A DNA stretch of 8,359 nt from an archaeon (lineage in GTDB: Archaea; Nanobdellota; Nanobdellia; Woesearchaeales; GW2011-AR9): positions 1 through 8,359 of the forward strand of contig JAGVMW010000208.1 in NCBI GenBank assembly GCA_020053615.1, in the 5' to 3' direction. Below, piece after piece: positions 1 through 6,495 of the stretch. The position numbers and the translations under genes are program-made. The stretch's first letter is position 1; each line of letters begins with the position of its first letter. Below the pieces are notes generated by a model. That model was given only the letters and a program-made list of their open reading frames with translations, did not search any database and was not told the origin of the DNA.

Positions 1-983
1 GGATAATAGAAATTTGTTCGGAAGAGGATAGTTTAGTTGCCGACTTCTTTTGTGGTTCTGGTAGTACTGTCATAGCTGCTGAATCACTAAAAAGAAAATG
101 GATAACTACCGATTTATCAAAAGCATCAATTCAATTAAGTAGAAGTAGATTAGTAGAAGAAAACTCTAAACCATTCCTCATCCAAAATCTAGGCAATTAC
201 CAACGCCAACTCATATACAGCAAAGAAATAAAACTGAAAGAAATGTATAATATTGTTCTCAAACTCTACGGAGCTACACCCAGAACCGATTGGCATGGCT
301 TCGGCATTTCTAAAGAAGACAATAAAACGTTAGTTTTTGTCTGTGAGCCAGATCGTCCCATGACAGGAAAGAAAGCCGTAGAATTAGCTAAATCTGCCAA
401 AACTGCTGATGGCAAAGGCTACAAGAGATTAATTATTCTTGCTTGGGACTTTGAATATGATTTTGATGATACATTCCAAAGATTAACCAAGAACTCTAAA
501 AGAGATTTAGCGGATGTTGAATTTAAAATCATCCCCTCGGATGTTTACAAGTATCTGCGAAGCACTAAAGTTGGCGATCAAGATTTAGCTAACAAAATTA
601 CATTTTATGAAAAACCATATTTAAGATTAAGCGAACCTCAAGTCTCCAAACGAGATAAAGAAGAAGCACAAGTAAAAATTAAGATAGAACAATATGTTCT
701 GAGAGATATTCCCGTTAAAGATGAAAGTAAACGCCCGGAAATTGAAAAGATGCTTCATAAGAACTTCGCCAACCTCATCGACTATTGGACAGTTGATTGG
801 GATTATGATGGTGAAGTCTTTCGCAGTAAATGGCAAGCCATTAGAGATAGAAAATCATCTGATTCTGTATCCACAACAGCTGATACTACTCTAAAACGAG
901 GTAAGAAATATACTATTGCCGTAAGAGTAGTCGATGTTTTCGGGAATGACGCTTCTTTAACCAAAGAAATAGACCTCAGATGA
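1..983 (+). CDS. DNA methyltransferase (Type III Mod-like), C-terminal part, 5' end outside window
   Basis: The reading frame is open from the first full codon at position 3 through to the TGA at 981-983, so the ATG at 243 is internal and about 326 residues of a longer protein are visible. Near the start lies DFFCGSGSTVIAAES, the S-adenosylmethionine-binding motif I (FxGxG). It is followed by WITTDLS, a typical continuation in DNA methyltransferases. Having motif I near the C-terminal end of the catalytic domain, with the DPPY motif expected upstream outside the window, is the beta-class order found in Type III Mod enzymes. These methylate adenine at N6 and give the complex its sequence recognition. 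The last 240 residues are a charged domain ending in a beta-rich segment that I do not recognise. The stop overlaps the next ATG (ATGA at 980-983), so expression is probably coupled to the nuclease. The exact Type III assignment rests mainly on the Res partner. Confidence 0.88.
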   Translation, partial: IIEICSEEDSLVADFFCGSGSTVIAAESLKRKWITTDLSKASIQLSRSRLVEENSKPFLIQNLGNYQRQLIYSKEIKLKEMYNIVLKLYGATPRTDWHGFGISKEDNKTLVFVCEPDRPMTGKKAVELAKSAKTADGKGYKRLIILAWDFEYDFDDTFQRLTKNSKRDLADVEFKIIPSDVYKYLRSTKVGDQDLANKITFYEKPYLRLSEPQVSKRDKEEAQVKIKIEQYVLRDIPVKDESKRPEIEKMLHKNFANLIDYWTVDWDYDGEVFRSKWQAIRDRKSSDSVSTTADTTLKRGKKYTIAVRVVDVFGNDASLTKEIDLR

Positions 984-3793
984 AAACGACAAAAACAGAA
1001 TTATTTGGAAAACATCCTCTGGCTAAAGCCATCGAGCCAGTAGTGGAAGAATGGGCTAAAAATAATTATCCTGTCGTAAACGGAAAAGAAATAACCTATT
1101 ACACTAGAGAATTATTCAACTGGTGGTTTTCTGATCAAGTACATGAAAATGAACAGTTTCATATTTGCCAAAGAAGAGCATTAGAAACCATCATCTACTG
1201 CTACGAGATTCTAAACTTACCATTGGTAGAAACATTATTTGAAGTTTTCTCTTCCAAGCTTTTAGAAAAAGAAACACTCAAAGCAGGTATAGAAAAAATA
1301 AAACACCCACGTTTTGGGATTAAGATGGCGACCGGAACAGGTAAAACGTGGGTAATTACAGCTATTATTGTCTGGCAATATTGGAATAAAGTTAAACTTA
1401 ATGACCAACACTTTTCCAGCCATTTTTTGCTCTGCGCTCCGGGAAGTATTGTGTATGAACGATTACTAGATTCTTTCTTAGGCAAAAAGCAGCCAGACGG
1501 CAAAAGACTACCATTTACCGCAGACATCAAGAAAAGTGTTTTTATGCCTGATAATTGGCGCGATGAATTCAATTTAAGAATATTCTCCAAAGAAGATCTA
1601 CAAGAAAGTTCTCCCGTAACGGAAAGCCCATTTATCCTCATTACTAACTGGCATCAATTAATGGATACGACCAAGCAGAGAGAAGATACACTCGCTGAAG
1701 ATATTGGTATTGAAACTAAATCTGATTCAACTTCTTTAAGAGTTGAACGTTTTATGAATTTCTTAACTTACAATTCAGATTTAATTGTTATTAACGATGA
1801 AGCTCATCACGTCCATAATGCTACTGATACAGAACAGAAACGCTGGCAGGAATCTATTGAAGAACTGCAAAAAGAAATTCACAAAAATAAAAATGCGGTT
1901 TTTGCTCAGTTTGACTTTACAGCTACGCCATTTGTGATTAAAGGCAAGAAAAAAGAATATTTCCCTCATGTAATCTATGATTATGGTTTAGTAGAAGCTA
2001 TGCGTGCCATGTTAGTAAAGCAGATTTTCATTGAAAAGAGCAATCTTTTATCAGAAAAAATTGAAAAGCTTCCTGCTTCGGAAATTGCACTGACTAGTCA
2101 TCGTGATGAAGCTGGAAAACCAATTGAATTATCAGAAACACAGAAACATATGGTTGATGTTGGTTTAGCTAAATTAGGAAGACTACAAGAGGAATTCATC
2201 CGCCTAAAAATAAACAAAAAACCATTAATGTTCGTTGTAGCAGATCAAAATGCGGAGGCTGATTTAATCTCAGAATATATTAAACAAAAAAATGATAATA
2301 ACGGCTTTTCTTATGGCAATGAGGATAATGGTGAACAAGTAGTTACCATCCATGAAGATAGAAGAAATCATCTCTCTGATGATGACTATGTTAAATTAAG
2401 AACTAAAGTTTTTACCAGCGATGATGTCAATAATCCCACTAAAGTAATCGTTTCAGTTTTAATGCTGAGAGAAGGCTTTGATGTAAGAAATGTCTGTGTT
2501 TTAGTCGTTTTAAGACGTTCTGATTCAGATTTATTAACCGAGCAGGTTATCGGTAGAGGAATTCGTTTAATGTTTCCTGAAGCAGAATATCGCCAAGACA
2601 AATCCGAAAACTTCCAAAGATTAGCAAATAGACAAGAACTAATTAATTCTTACGATTTATTGTTTGTTGTAGAACATCCAAAATATAACGAAATCTACAA
2701 ACAATTAACTGAAGCTGGGGCAATTATCGCCAGTGGTAGTTCTATTGAGATTAGTTTAGATGCCAAAAGTGTTTTGATTTCCATAGATGAGAAGAGAATA
2801 GCTACATTAGATTTAGCTTGGCCAATAAATTTCTCGTATCGTACGGAAGAAGAAATAAATTTTCAATACTTTAATATCTCCGAACTACCAACTTATAACT
2901 TACCATTAGAAAAAATAGAGCCAACTAAGATAATTATTACTGATTATCATCCAGATACCAAGTTTAAGCAAGATTGGGAATTACAAGAAGCCAATTTCTC
3001 CTATAACACATTTTTGAGAAATGTAATTAAGAGCATTATTGGAACAAATAAAGGAACGGCTTGGCTCTCCCGTTATTTTGCAGAATTAGCTGGTGTTGTG
3101 GATCAATACGTTTCTGAATTCTTGTTTAATGTTCAAGTCGATTTTGAGGAAGAGAATAATGTTCTGCATTTACGTAATCAGGAACTGTTTGATTTTGTAG
3201 TTAAAGAAGTAAGAACACAAATAATGAAGTTTATTCAAAATCTAAAATCCAATGATACCGTGGAAGCGCAATGGACAACTTTATCACGTTTTAAAGATAT
3301 GAAAGTTAGAATGGAACGTGCCATTGAAACAAAGAAATGTCTTTATCCTGTGATTGATTTTCCGTATAAAGGAGGTTTTGAGCGCAAATTCACCGAAGAC
3401 CAATTAGAAAATGATTCTATGGTTGAAGCGTATGTAAAGTTAAATCAGTATGTTCACGGTTTTTCTATTCCCTACATTAACAGCATGGGGCATTTAGTCC
3501 AATACTATCCGGATTTTATTGTAAGAACTAAAGAGTTTATGTTAATTGTAGAAACGAAGTCAGAGAAAGATGCTCGTAATGATATAGACGTAAAGAGAAA
3601 AGCTTTAGCTGCTGAACAGAGATGTAGAGAGATGTCAAAGATAAATACTGTTCCTCCTGTAATTCAGCCAAAGCCATGGCGATATATTCTTTTACCTCAG
3701 GATTTATACCAAGAGATGGAAGGACATAGTTTACGTACTTTGATTAGTAAGTGTGAAAGTTATTTAGCCGTTTTGAAGATGCGTTCAGAGTAG
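980..3793 (+). CDS. Type III-like restriction enzyme Res subunit: DEAH helicase with C-terminal nuclease
   Basis: This 937-residue protein has the size and domain order of Type III restriction subunits. An N-terminal extension of about 110 residues comes first. The superfamily 2 helicase motifs follow: Walker A MATGTGKTW (about 116-124), the DEAH box NDEAHH (about 272-277), motif III FTATPF (about 313-318), motif V LREGFDVRNV (about 496-505) and motif VI QVIGRGIRL (about 522-530). Near the C-terminus YPDFIVR (D845) and IVETKSEKD (E858, K860) form a PD-D/ExK nuclease site, so ATP-driven translocation and DNA cleavage both appear intact. It presumably acts with the upstream methyltransferase as a restriction complex against unmodified DNA. 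The ATG at 980 overlaps the Mod stop codon, and no separate promoter is needed. No frameshift or missing motif is visible. Other SF2-nuclease fusions are possible, but the Mod neighbour makes Type III the best reading. Confidence 0.9.
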   Translation: MKTTKTELFGKHPLAKAIEPVVEEWAKNNYPVVNGKEITYYTRELFNWWFSDQVHENEQFHICQRRALETIIYCYEILNLPLVETLFEVFSSKLLEKETLKAGIEKIKHPRFGIKMATGTGKTWVITAIIVWQYWNKVKLNDQHFSSHFLLCAPGSIVYERLLDSFLGKKQPDGKRLPFTADIKKSVFMPDNWRDEFNLRIFSKEDLQESSPVTESPFILITNWHQLMDTTKQREDTLAEDIGIETKSDSTSLRVERFMNFLTYNSDLIVINDEAHHVHNATDTEQKRWQESIEELQKEIHKNKNAVFAQFDFTATPFVIKGKKKEYFPHVIYDYGLVEAMRAMLVKQIFIEKSNLLSEKIEKLPASEIALTSHRDEAGKPIELSETQKHMVDVGLAKLGRLQEEFIRLKINKKPLMFVVADQNAEADLISEYIKQKNDNNGFSYGNEDNGEQVVTIHEDRRNHLSDDDYVKLRTKVFTSDDVNNPTKVIVSVLMLREGFDVRNVCVLVVLRRSDSDLLTEQVIGRGIRLMFPEAEYRQDKSENFQRLANRQELINSYDLLFVVEHPKYNEIYKQLTEAGAIIASGSSIEISLDAKSVLISIDEKRIATLDLAWPINFSYRTEEEINFQYFNISELPTYNLPLEKIEPTKIIITDYHPDTKFKQDWELQEANFSYNTFLRNVIKSIIGTNKGTAWLSRYFAELAGVVDQYVSEFLFNVQVDFEEENNVLHLRNQELFDFVVKEVRTQIMKFIQNLKSNDTVEAQWTTLSRFKDMKVRMERAIETKKCLYPVIDFPYKGGFERKFTEDQLENDSMVEAYVKLNQYVHGFSIPYINSMGHLVQYYPDFIVRTKEFMLIVETKSEKDARNDIDVKRKALAAEQRCREMSKINTVPPVIQPKPWRYILLPQDLYQEMEGHSLRTLISKCESYLAVLKMRSE

Positions 3794-3850
3794 TCGTCAC
3801 AATTCTCCCCCCAGTAATCGCTATGAAAAATTTGGGAGAGCGAAGCGAAC

Positions 3851-3913
3851 CGTTTAGCACATGTTAGGCAAAGTTTTCAATTTTGTAATTTTCCGTTTTC
3901 GTCACGCTAAACG
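3851..3913. other. Conserved hairpin of element A (covarying stem)
   Basis: CGTTTAGC (3851-3858) is perfectly complementary to GCTAAACG (3906-3913), enclosing a 47-nt loop that contains GTTAGGC. The equivalent hairpin in copy B is CGCTAAAT (8133-8140) with ATTTAGCG (8194-8201). There the loop is 53 nt and contains GTTAGGT. Four of the eight base pairs differ between the copies, and every difference is compensated on the other arm. The flanks GAACC before the stem and AAGG after it are conserved in both copies. Confidence 0.75.
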
Positions 3914-3986
3914 AAGGCAACAACACACAGATTTTTTGGAACGTTTTCGACGAGAAAATGCTGGTTTTATGATTGCATTTAACGTC

Positions 3987-4176
3987 GGAATTTTACGAAG
4001 TTCGATTTTTCCCTCGATTTCCTCGTGAGGATTTTCCCTCGTGAGCGGAGCGAACAGAGCTGGAAAATCCGATAGAGCTGAAATCAGAGCTGGAAAAATT
4101 GAATTTGGGTGAAGCAATTTTGAGGGGGGTTTGCCCTTTAGAGGAGAGGCTCAAAATTGCGGAACCGTAAAATTCC
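3987..4176. ncRNA. Branched fold in element A, possible structured RNA or ssDNA
   Basis: GGAATTTTACG (3987-3997) pairs perfectly with CGTAAAATTCC (4166-4176) and encloses two arms. Arm 1 is a long interrupted helix: TTCGATTTTTCC (4001-4012) with GGAAAAATTGAA (4092-4103, one G-T pair), ATTTC (4017-4021) with GAAAT (4080-4084), and GGATTTTCC (4029-4037) with GGAAAATCC (4062-4070). Arm 2 is the perfect 11-bp hairpin GCAATTTTGAG (4114-4124) with CTCAAAATTGC (4150-4160). Together they form a three-way junction. An outer stem, TCGACGAG (3947-3954) with CTCGTCGA (4184-4191), could extend it. I see no terminator or promoter that fixes a transcript, so calling it RNA is inference; a folded single-stranded DNA or cruciform is equally possible. 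Confidence 0.5.
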
Positions 4177-4297
4177 TGTTATACTCGTCGACCTACGAGC
4201 AAACGTGAAGAAGTAAACATCGAGTTCTACATCCTGATTTATCGATTATCACATCGACTTATAGAAGCGATACGTTTGCGGAGTGGGGAGACCAAGA

Positions 4298-4320
4298 TTT
4301 AACTCCCGCAGGAGATTAAA
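4298..4320. other. Short hairpin with CGCA loop in element A
   Basis: TTTAACTCC (4298-4306) pairs with GGAGATTAAA (4311-4320), with one bulged A at 4315, around the loop CGCA. The second copy has a hairpin with the same apex TCCCGCAGGA but different arms, TTTTTCC (8291-8297) and GGAAAAA (8302-8308). The apex is therefore conserved while the arm sequence changes and pairing is kept. Confidence 0.5.
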
Positions 4321-4381
4321 CCGCAGAGTATTTTAATCACCGTAAATCGCATTGGCACCGTAGTTTTCGCTAACATAAGTC

Positions 4382-4404
4382 AGATTAATCTCTGCCATTG
4401 GCAG
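4382..4404. repeat. Adjacent palindromes in element A
   Basis: AGATTAATCT (4382-4391) is a perfect 10-nt palindrome. It is followed directly by CTGCCA T TGGCAG (4392-4404), a 6-bp dyad around one base. Copy B lacks this block, having only three bases between the corresponding flanking motifs, so it looks like an insertion specific to copy A. It could be a protein-binding site. No function can be read from the sequence. Confidence 0.4.
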
Positions 4405-4447
4405 GCTGAAATTAGGGGGAGTTCTAAAGTAGTTTAGTTTGTGCGTT

Positions 4448-4462
4448 AGGGGGGAGTTCCGT
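4448..4462. repeat. Left arm of the 15-bp inverted repeat bounding the Fic-TrmB-receiver module
   Basis: AGGGGGGAGTTCCGT here is the exact reverse complement of ACGGAACTCCCCCCT at 8045-8059. A second related block lies just inside each noncoding element: GGGGGAGTTCT (4415-4425) and its reverse complement at 8086-8096. The two arms enclose about 3.6 kb containing all genes from the Fic protein to the last gene of the receiver operon. Confidence 0.7.
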
Positions 4463-4481
4463 AGTTTTGCTTGGTTATGTT

Positions 4482-4488
4482 TATAAAT
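4482..4488 (+). promoter_or_regulatory. TATA/-10-like box for the Fic gene
   Basis: TATAAAT ends exactly 21 nt before the ATG at 4510, and no Shine-Dalgarno sequence lies between them. The same heptamer sits at the same distance before the TrmB-family gene. No convincing -35 hexamer is visible. The geometry fits a short-leader bacterial -10 box or a leaderless archaeal-type TATA box. Confidence 0.4.
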
Positions 4489-4509
4489 CATGAGTTGTTT
4501 CTTTTAGTT

Positions 4510-4914
4510 ATGGAAAAAGAAGTGAAATATCCCACAGCAGAACAAATTATTGAGTATAATGTGTTGGCTCTTACACTGATAAAAGTCAAAAAAGCTGATT
4601 GCCCACAAGTTCTCAGCCATGCAAGGATAGAACTGATAATCAAGAATTGTAAAGAGTTGGAAAGCGACTTGTATGACAAAGCAATATGTTTGTTGAAGGG
4701 AATAATTCGGTTACATCCGTTTGCAAGTGGAAACAGAAGAACTGCGTTTATTGTGGCAAAAGAATTTTTGAAAGAAAATGGGGGAAAGTTTAATATAGAA
4801 GACGACCCTACACAAGCTAGAGTAATGCAAGGAATACGTGAAAACTATTACACTGATGAGGAAATTAAGGAGTGGATTCAACATGGAAAAATCAAGGCAT
4901 TCAAAAGATTTTAA
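4510..4914 (+). CDS. Fic/Doc-fold protein with a variant catalytic motif
   Basis: This 134-residue protein carries LHPFASGNRRTAF (residues 68-80), which matches the Fic/Doc core HxFx(D/E)(G/A)N(K/G)R. The length is close to that of the small Doc (death-on-curing) toxins. Fic enzymes AMPylate target proteins and Doc phosphorylates EF-Tu. Here the acidic residue of the motif, which positions magnesium in the family, is Ser73, so activity may be altered. H69, N75 and R77 are kept. An open frame extends upstream to TTG 4471 and ATG 4477. I chose ATG 4510 because the Doc-like homology begins at YPTAEQI and a TATAAAT box lies 21 nt upstream. The gene is overlapped at its 3' end by a 43-residue ORF that could encode a partner. 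A toxin role is inferred from family and size. Confidence 0.8.
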   Translation: MEKEVKYPTAEQIIEYNVLALTLIKVKKADCPQVLSHARIELIIKNCKELESDLYDKAICLLKGIIRLHPFASGNRRTAFIVAKEFLKENGGKFNIEDDPTQARVMQGIRENYYTDEEIKEWIQHGKIKAFKRF

Positions 4915-5014
4915 AGATAGGCAAAGGTACAAAATAGTAGTTGAAGAAGTCAACAAATTTAATGAGTTAGTAAAAGGTCATAGAAAACTCTTAGAAGCGA
5001 TTGGTAGTCTGTAA
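4883..5014 (+). CDS. Small 43-residue protein overlapping the Fic gene, candidate antitoxin
   Basis: A short ORF starts inside the last 32 nt of the Fic gene in another frame. It is preceded by AAGGAG (4867-4872), 10 nt upstream of the ATG, a good ribosome binding site in a window where first genes lack one. The product begins MEKSRHSKDFKDRQRYKIV and ends HRKLLEAIGSL. It is highly charged, mostly predicted helical and cytosolic, with no membrane segment. I do not recognise the family and do not find a clear S/TxxxE-G/N Fic-inhibitory motif. Overlap with a Fic/Doc gene, small size and charge suggest an antitoxin or accessory subunit. That is inference from arrangement only. Its stop (TAA 5012-5014) lies one base from the stop of the converging TrmB gene, which leaves no room for a separate terminator. 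Confidence 0.6.
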   Translation: MEKSRHSKDFKDRQRYKIVVEEVNKFNELVKGHRKLLEAIGSL

Positions 5015-5015
5015 A

Positions 5016-5726
5016 CTATTTTTTGGCAACTTCCCACATCACATCAAAATAACTCTTGTACGCTTTGGCTGCTGCTGCATTCTCTATAAGTATTCCCTCT
5101 GGTTCATTAGTCCAAATGATAATAGCAATTTTATTACCGTAAATATTTGTCACTGCTGGGCTTTCTGAAACATTAGGTAGGTATCTATATTCGCTTGTTG
5201 TGCTATCTAATTCTTCCCTACCACGACGAAGCAATAATTTTGTTTGAATTTTATTTTCTTTCTTTAACCGTTCAAATTGAAGTGCAAATTCTGGCATTCT
5301 GCTTGAAAATTGTCCCTCTGAGCCAAAGACATAATTATTCTCTCCACTTCTTGCAATATCTAGAAATATGGACTTTACTCCTTTTATTCCTTTAAATAAT
5401 CGTACCTGCCCCTCAATTTTCGCCGCTTTATGTCGTGCTTGTAACTCTGGAAGAATACTCTGAATATCTCCTTCCTGCTCTTTGACGTAGTCCAGCAACC
5501 GTTTAGGGCCAGTGGCTTGGAACCATTTTACTCTGCCAATGAGAACATAGCTCACTAAGCCTCTTTCTGTTAATGATTTGAGTGAGTTATAACAGTTACT
5601 TCTGTCTATTTTAGCTAATTTGGCAATTTTTCCAGCTTTTGTTGAACCATGATCATTTAATGTTAAATAGACTTTAATCTCATTAGGGCTAAATCCAAGT
5701 TTTTCCAAGACCACTTCCGGTTGCAT
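5016..5726 (-). CDS. TrmB-family transcriptional regulator
   Basis: This 236-residue protein has an N-terminal winged helix-turn-helix (about residues 8-70) of the TrmB type. LGFSPNEIKVYLTL opens the domain, IDRSNCYNSLKSLTERGLV is the recognition helix, and a wing follows at about 60-70. A helical, probably dimerising segment (about 75-103) precedes a C-terminal effector domain like that of TrmB relatives. The frame is open upstream to 5894. I chose the ATG at 5726 because homology starts at LEKLGFSPNE and a TATAAAT box with a possible -35 (TTACCA, 17-bp spacing) lies just upstream. The longer version would also overlap the divergent gene. TrmB proteins are common in archaea and CPR bacteria and often sense small molecules; the ligand here is unknown. 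Its divergent placement suggests that it controls the 5836-7992 operon and itself. Confidence 0.83.
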   Translation of the reverse strand: MQPEVVLEKLGFSPNEIKVYLTLNDHGSTKAGKIAKLAKIDRSNCYNSLKSLTERGLVSYVLIGRVKWFQATGPKRLLDYVKEQEGDIQSILPELQARHKAAKIEGQVRLFKGIKGVKSIFLDIARSGENNYVFGSEGQFSSRMPEFALQFERLKKENKIQTKLLLRRGREELDSTTSEYRYLPNVSESPAVTNIYGNKIAIIIWTNEPEGILIENAAAAKAYKSYFDVMWEVAKK

Positions 5727-5748
5727 AATGGTTTTGTAAGTGGGCTTA

Positions 5749-5796
5749 TTTATAAAATTTTCTATTGTTGTTGGTAATTCTACAACAAATATTATT
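5749..5796. promoter_or_regulatory. Divergent promoter region with a shared dyad (candidate TrmB operator)
   Basis: For the minus-strand regulator, TATAAAT (5754 down to 5748) and TTACCA (5777 down to 5772) are spaced by 17 bp. For the plus-strand operon, TATTAT (5790-5795) and TTGTTG (5768-5773) are spaced by 16 bp. The inverted repeat TTGTTGT (5765-5771) and ACAACAA (5782-5788), with a 10-bp spacer, covers the -35 area of both. A dimer bound there could repress both directions, as autoregulated divergent regulators often do. Promoter and operator calls are inferred from sequence only. Confidence 0.45.
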
Positions 5797-5835
5797 AAAG
5801 TTCTGGCATCTTTAGAGTTAAAAACAGGAGTAAAC

Positions 5836-6072
5836 ATGGCAGAAAAACCGAAAACACTAGAGGAACGCTTCCAAGCATGGGAAGAAAAAGGCAAGGAAGG
5901 GGAAAAAATAACCTACGGAATGCTTGGTGATGGCTTCCAGAGCATAAGGGGAATACCAGACGACTTTTACAGCGCGGAAGACCCCACAGATAGAGTGGGG
6001 TTATGGGACAGATATGGGATGGAGTATCAAAAGGAGCAATATCGACTAGGAGGAAGGTGCTATCGCTGCTGA
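5836..6072 (+). CDS. Unrecognised protein, likely N-terminal part of a frameshifted gene
   Basis: The ATG at 5836 is preceded by AGGAG (5826-5830) with 5-nt spacing. I preferred it over the upstream GTG 5740, which would lie in the divergent promoter. The 78-residue product is acidic and soluble and contains ITYGMLGDGFQSIRGIPDD. I do not recognise the family. Its last residues, GGRCYRC, look unlike the rest. At about 6049 the +1 frame begins a protein-like stretch that runs without a stop into the next ORF. Reading across a single skipped base would give one protein of about 218 residues. This is the first gene of the operon controlled from the TrmB divergent region. It may be a genuine short gene, a frameshift mutation or assembly error, or a recoding site. 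Confidence 0.6.
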   Translation: MAEKPKTLEERFQAWEEKGKEGEKITYGMLGDGFQSIRGIPDDFYSAEDPTDRVGLWDRYGMEYQKEQYRLGGRCYRC

Positions 6073-6493
6073 CGCAGAACCGGGCGCGATGGTGATTGCC
6101 CCTGCGACTGAAGAGGAAAAAATGACAAACTACGCAATTATGGAAATCCGTTTGGTCGAGGATCTTTGTGGAGATGATGATTATGTCGGTTCTCACTATC
6201 AGATTTTGAAGAAAGTACCAGTCCAAACCGACCTATATAAGAATGTACCAGACAAATGGTTAGAGATTTATCATTATACGGAGTGGACTTGGCATACACC
6301 AACACTTGAAACAAAAACAAAGATAGCCCATATGTTAATGAAAGACGGATTTCGGGAAGAAGACAGTCTTGCTGTAGGATATAGGAGAGTGTATCATAAA
6401 TATGATAAATCGTATTGGGAGCTGAGAAGTCCACCACAGTATGAAGAATGTAATTTTGAAAAGGAAATGAGAAAAATAATTGCAGGAGGATAA
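6050..6493 (+). CDS. Unrecognised protein, likely C-terminal part of the frameshifted gene
   Basis: The frame is open from GAG 6050 to the TAA at 6491-6493. The first usable ATG for independent translation is 6122, giving 123 residues, with AGAGGA about 5 nt upstream as a possible ribosome binding site; the ATG at 6089 is also in frame. The 24 codons before 6122 read EEGAIAADAEPGAMVIAP and onward. That looks like real protein, which argues that this region is the continuation of the 5836 gene in a shifted frame. The rest is rich in Trp, Tyr and charged residues (for example LEIYHYTEWTWHTPT), with no motif I can name. The next gene starts 2 nt after the stop. Function is unknown. Confidence 0.6.
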   Translation, partial: EEGAIAADAEPGAMVIAPATEEEKMTNYAIMEIRLVEDLCGDDDYVGSHYQILKKVPVQTDLYKNVPDKWLEIYHYTEWTWHTPTLETKTKIAHMLMKDGFREEDSLAVGYRRVYHKYDKSYWELRSPPQYEECNFEKEMRKIIAGG

Positions 6494-6495
6494 AA

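Larger units (their letters stand above)
3793..4462. repeat. Structured quasi-palindromic noncoding element, copy A
   Basis: This stretch between the restriction operon and the Fic gene holds no convincing gene. It begins GTCGTCAC (3793-3800), then CTCCCCCC (3805-3812), and ends with GGGGGGAG (4449-4456), an 8-bp terminal inverted repeat. The inside is full of complementary segments, described separately. The left part matches the noncoding DNA at 8034-8359 in direct orientation: GTCGTCAC, the 13-nt block AAAATTTGGGAGA at 3827-3839, the hairpin at 3851-3913, and a diverged block at 3972-4013. The right part (4329-4462) matches the same copy in inverted orientation through ordered blocks of 9-15 nt. 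The whole therefore reads as a long imperfect palindrome. Its function is unknown. It could be a structured RNA gene, a MITE-like element or a recombination site, and strand cannot be assigned. The exact boundaries are inferred from where similarity to copy B stops. Confidence 0.72.

Noticed and set aside
1201..1641. Minus-strand ORF of 146 codons opposite the Res gene
   Set aside because: It overlaps the helicase domain of a clearly real gene and its translation shows no motif.
3804..3839. Intrinsic terminator for the restriction operon formed by TCTCCC (3804-3809) and GGGAGA (3834-3839)
   Set aside because: The stem is only 6 bp with a 24-nt loop and no following T-run. The same GGGAGA block recurs in copy B as part of the element, so it is better explained as element structure.
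3902..4117. Minus-strand ORF of 71 codons in the noncoding stretch
   Set aside because: It lies entirely inside the inverted-repeat structure, has no ribosome binding site, and its composition follows the repeats.
3862..4456. Integron attC sites, because GTTAGGC (3863-3869) and GTTAGGT (8145-8151) fit the GTTRRRY consensus
   Set aside because: No matching upstream RYYYAAC partner was found at a normal attC distance, GTTAGG is inside a hairpin loop rather than at a site end, and there is no integrase.
3793..4470. Diversity-generating retroelement, retron or CRISPR array
   Set aside because: No reverse transcriptase, no template/variable repeat pair, and no regularly spaced identical repeats are present in the window.
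5727..5894. N-terminal extension of the TrmB-family protein to 5894
   Set aside because: It would overlap the divergent gene and both promoters, and the family homology begins just after the ATG at 5726.
5795..6226. Minus-strand ORF of 143 codons opposite the first operon genes
   Set aside because: It is a shadow of the plus-strand coding sequence, with Phe/Leu/Cys-rich low-complexity translation and no ribosome binding site.
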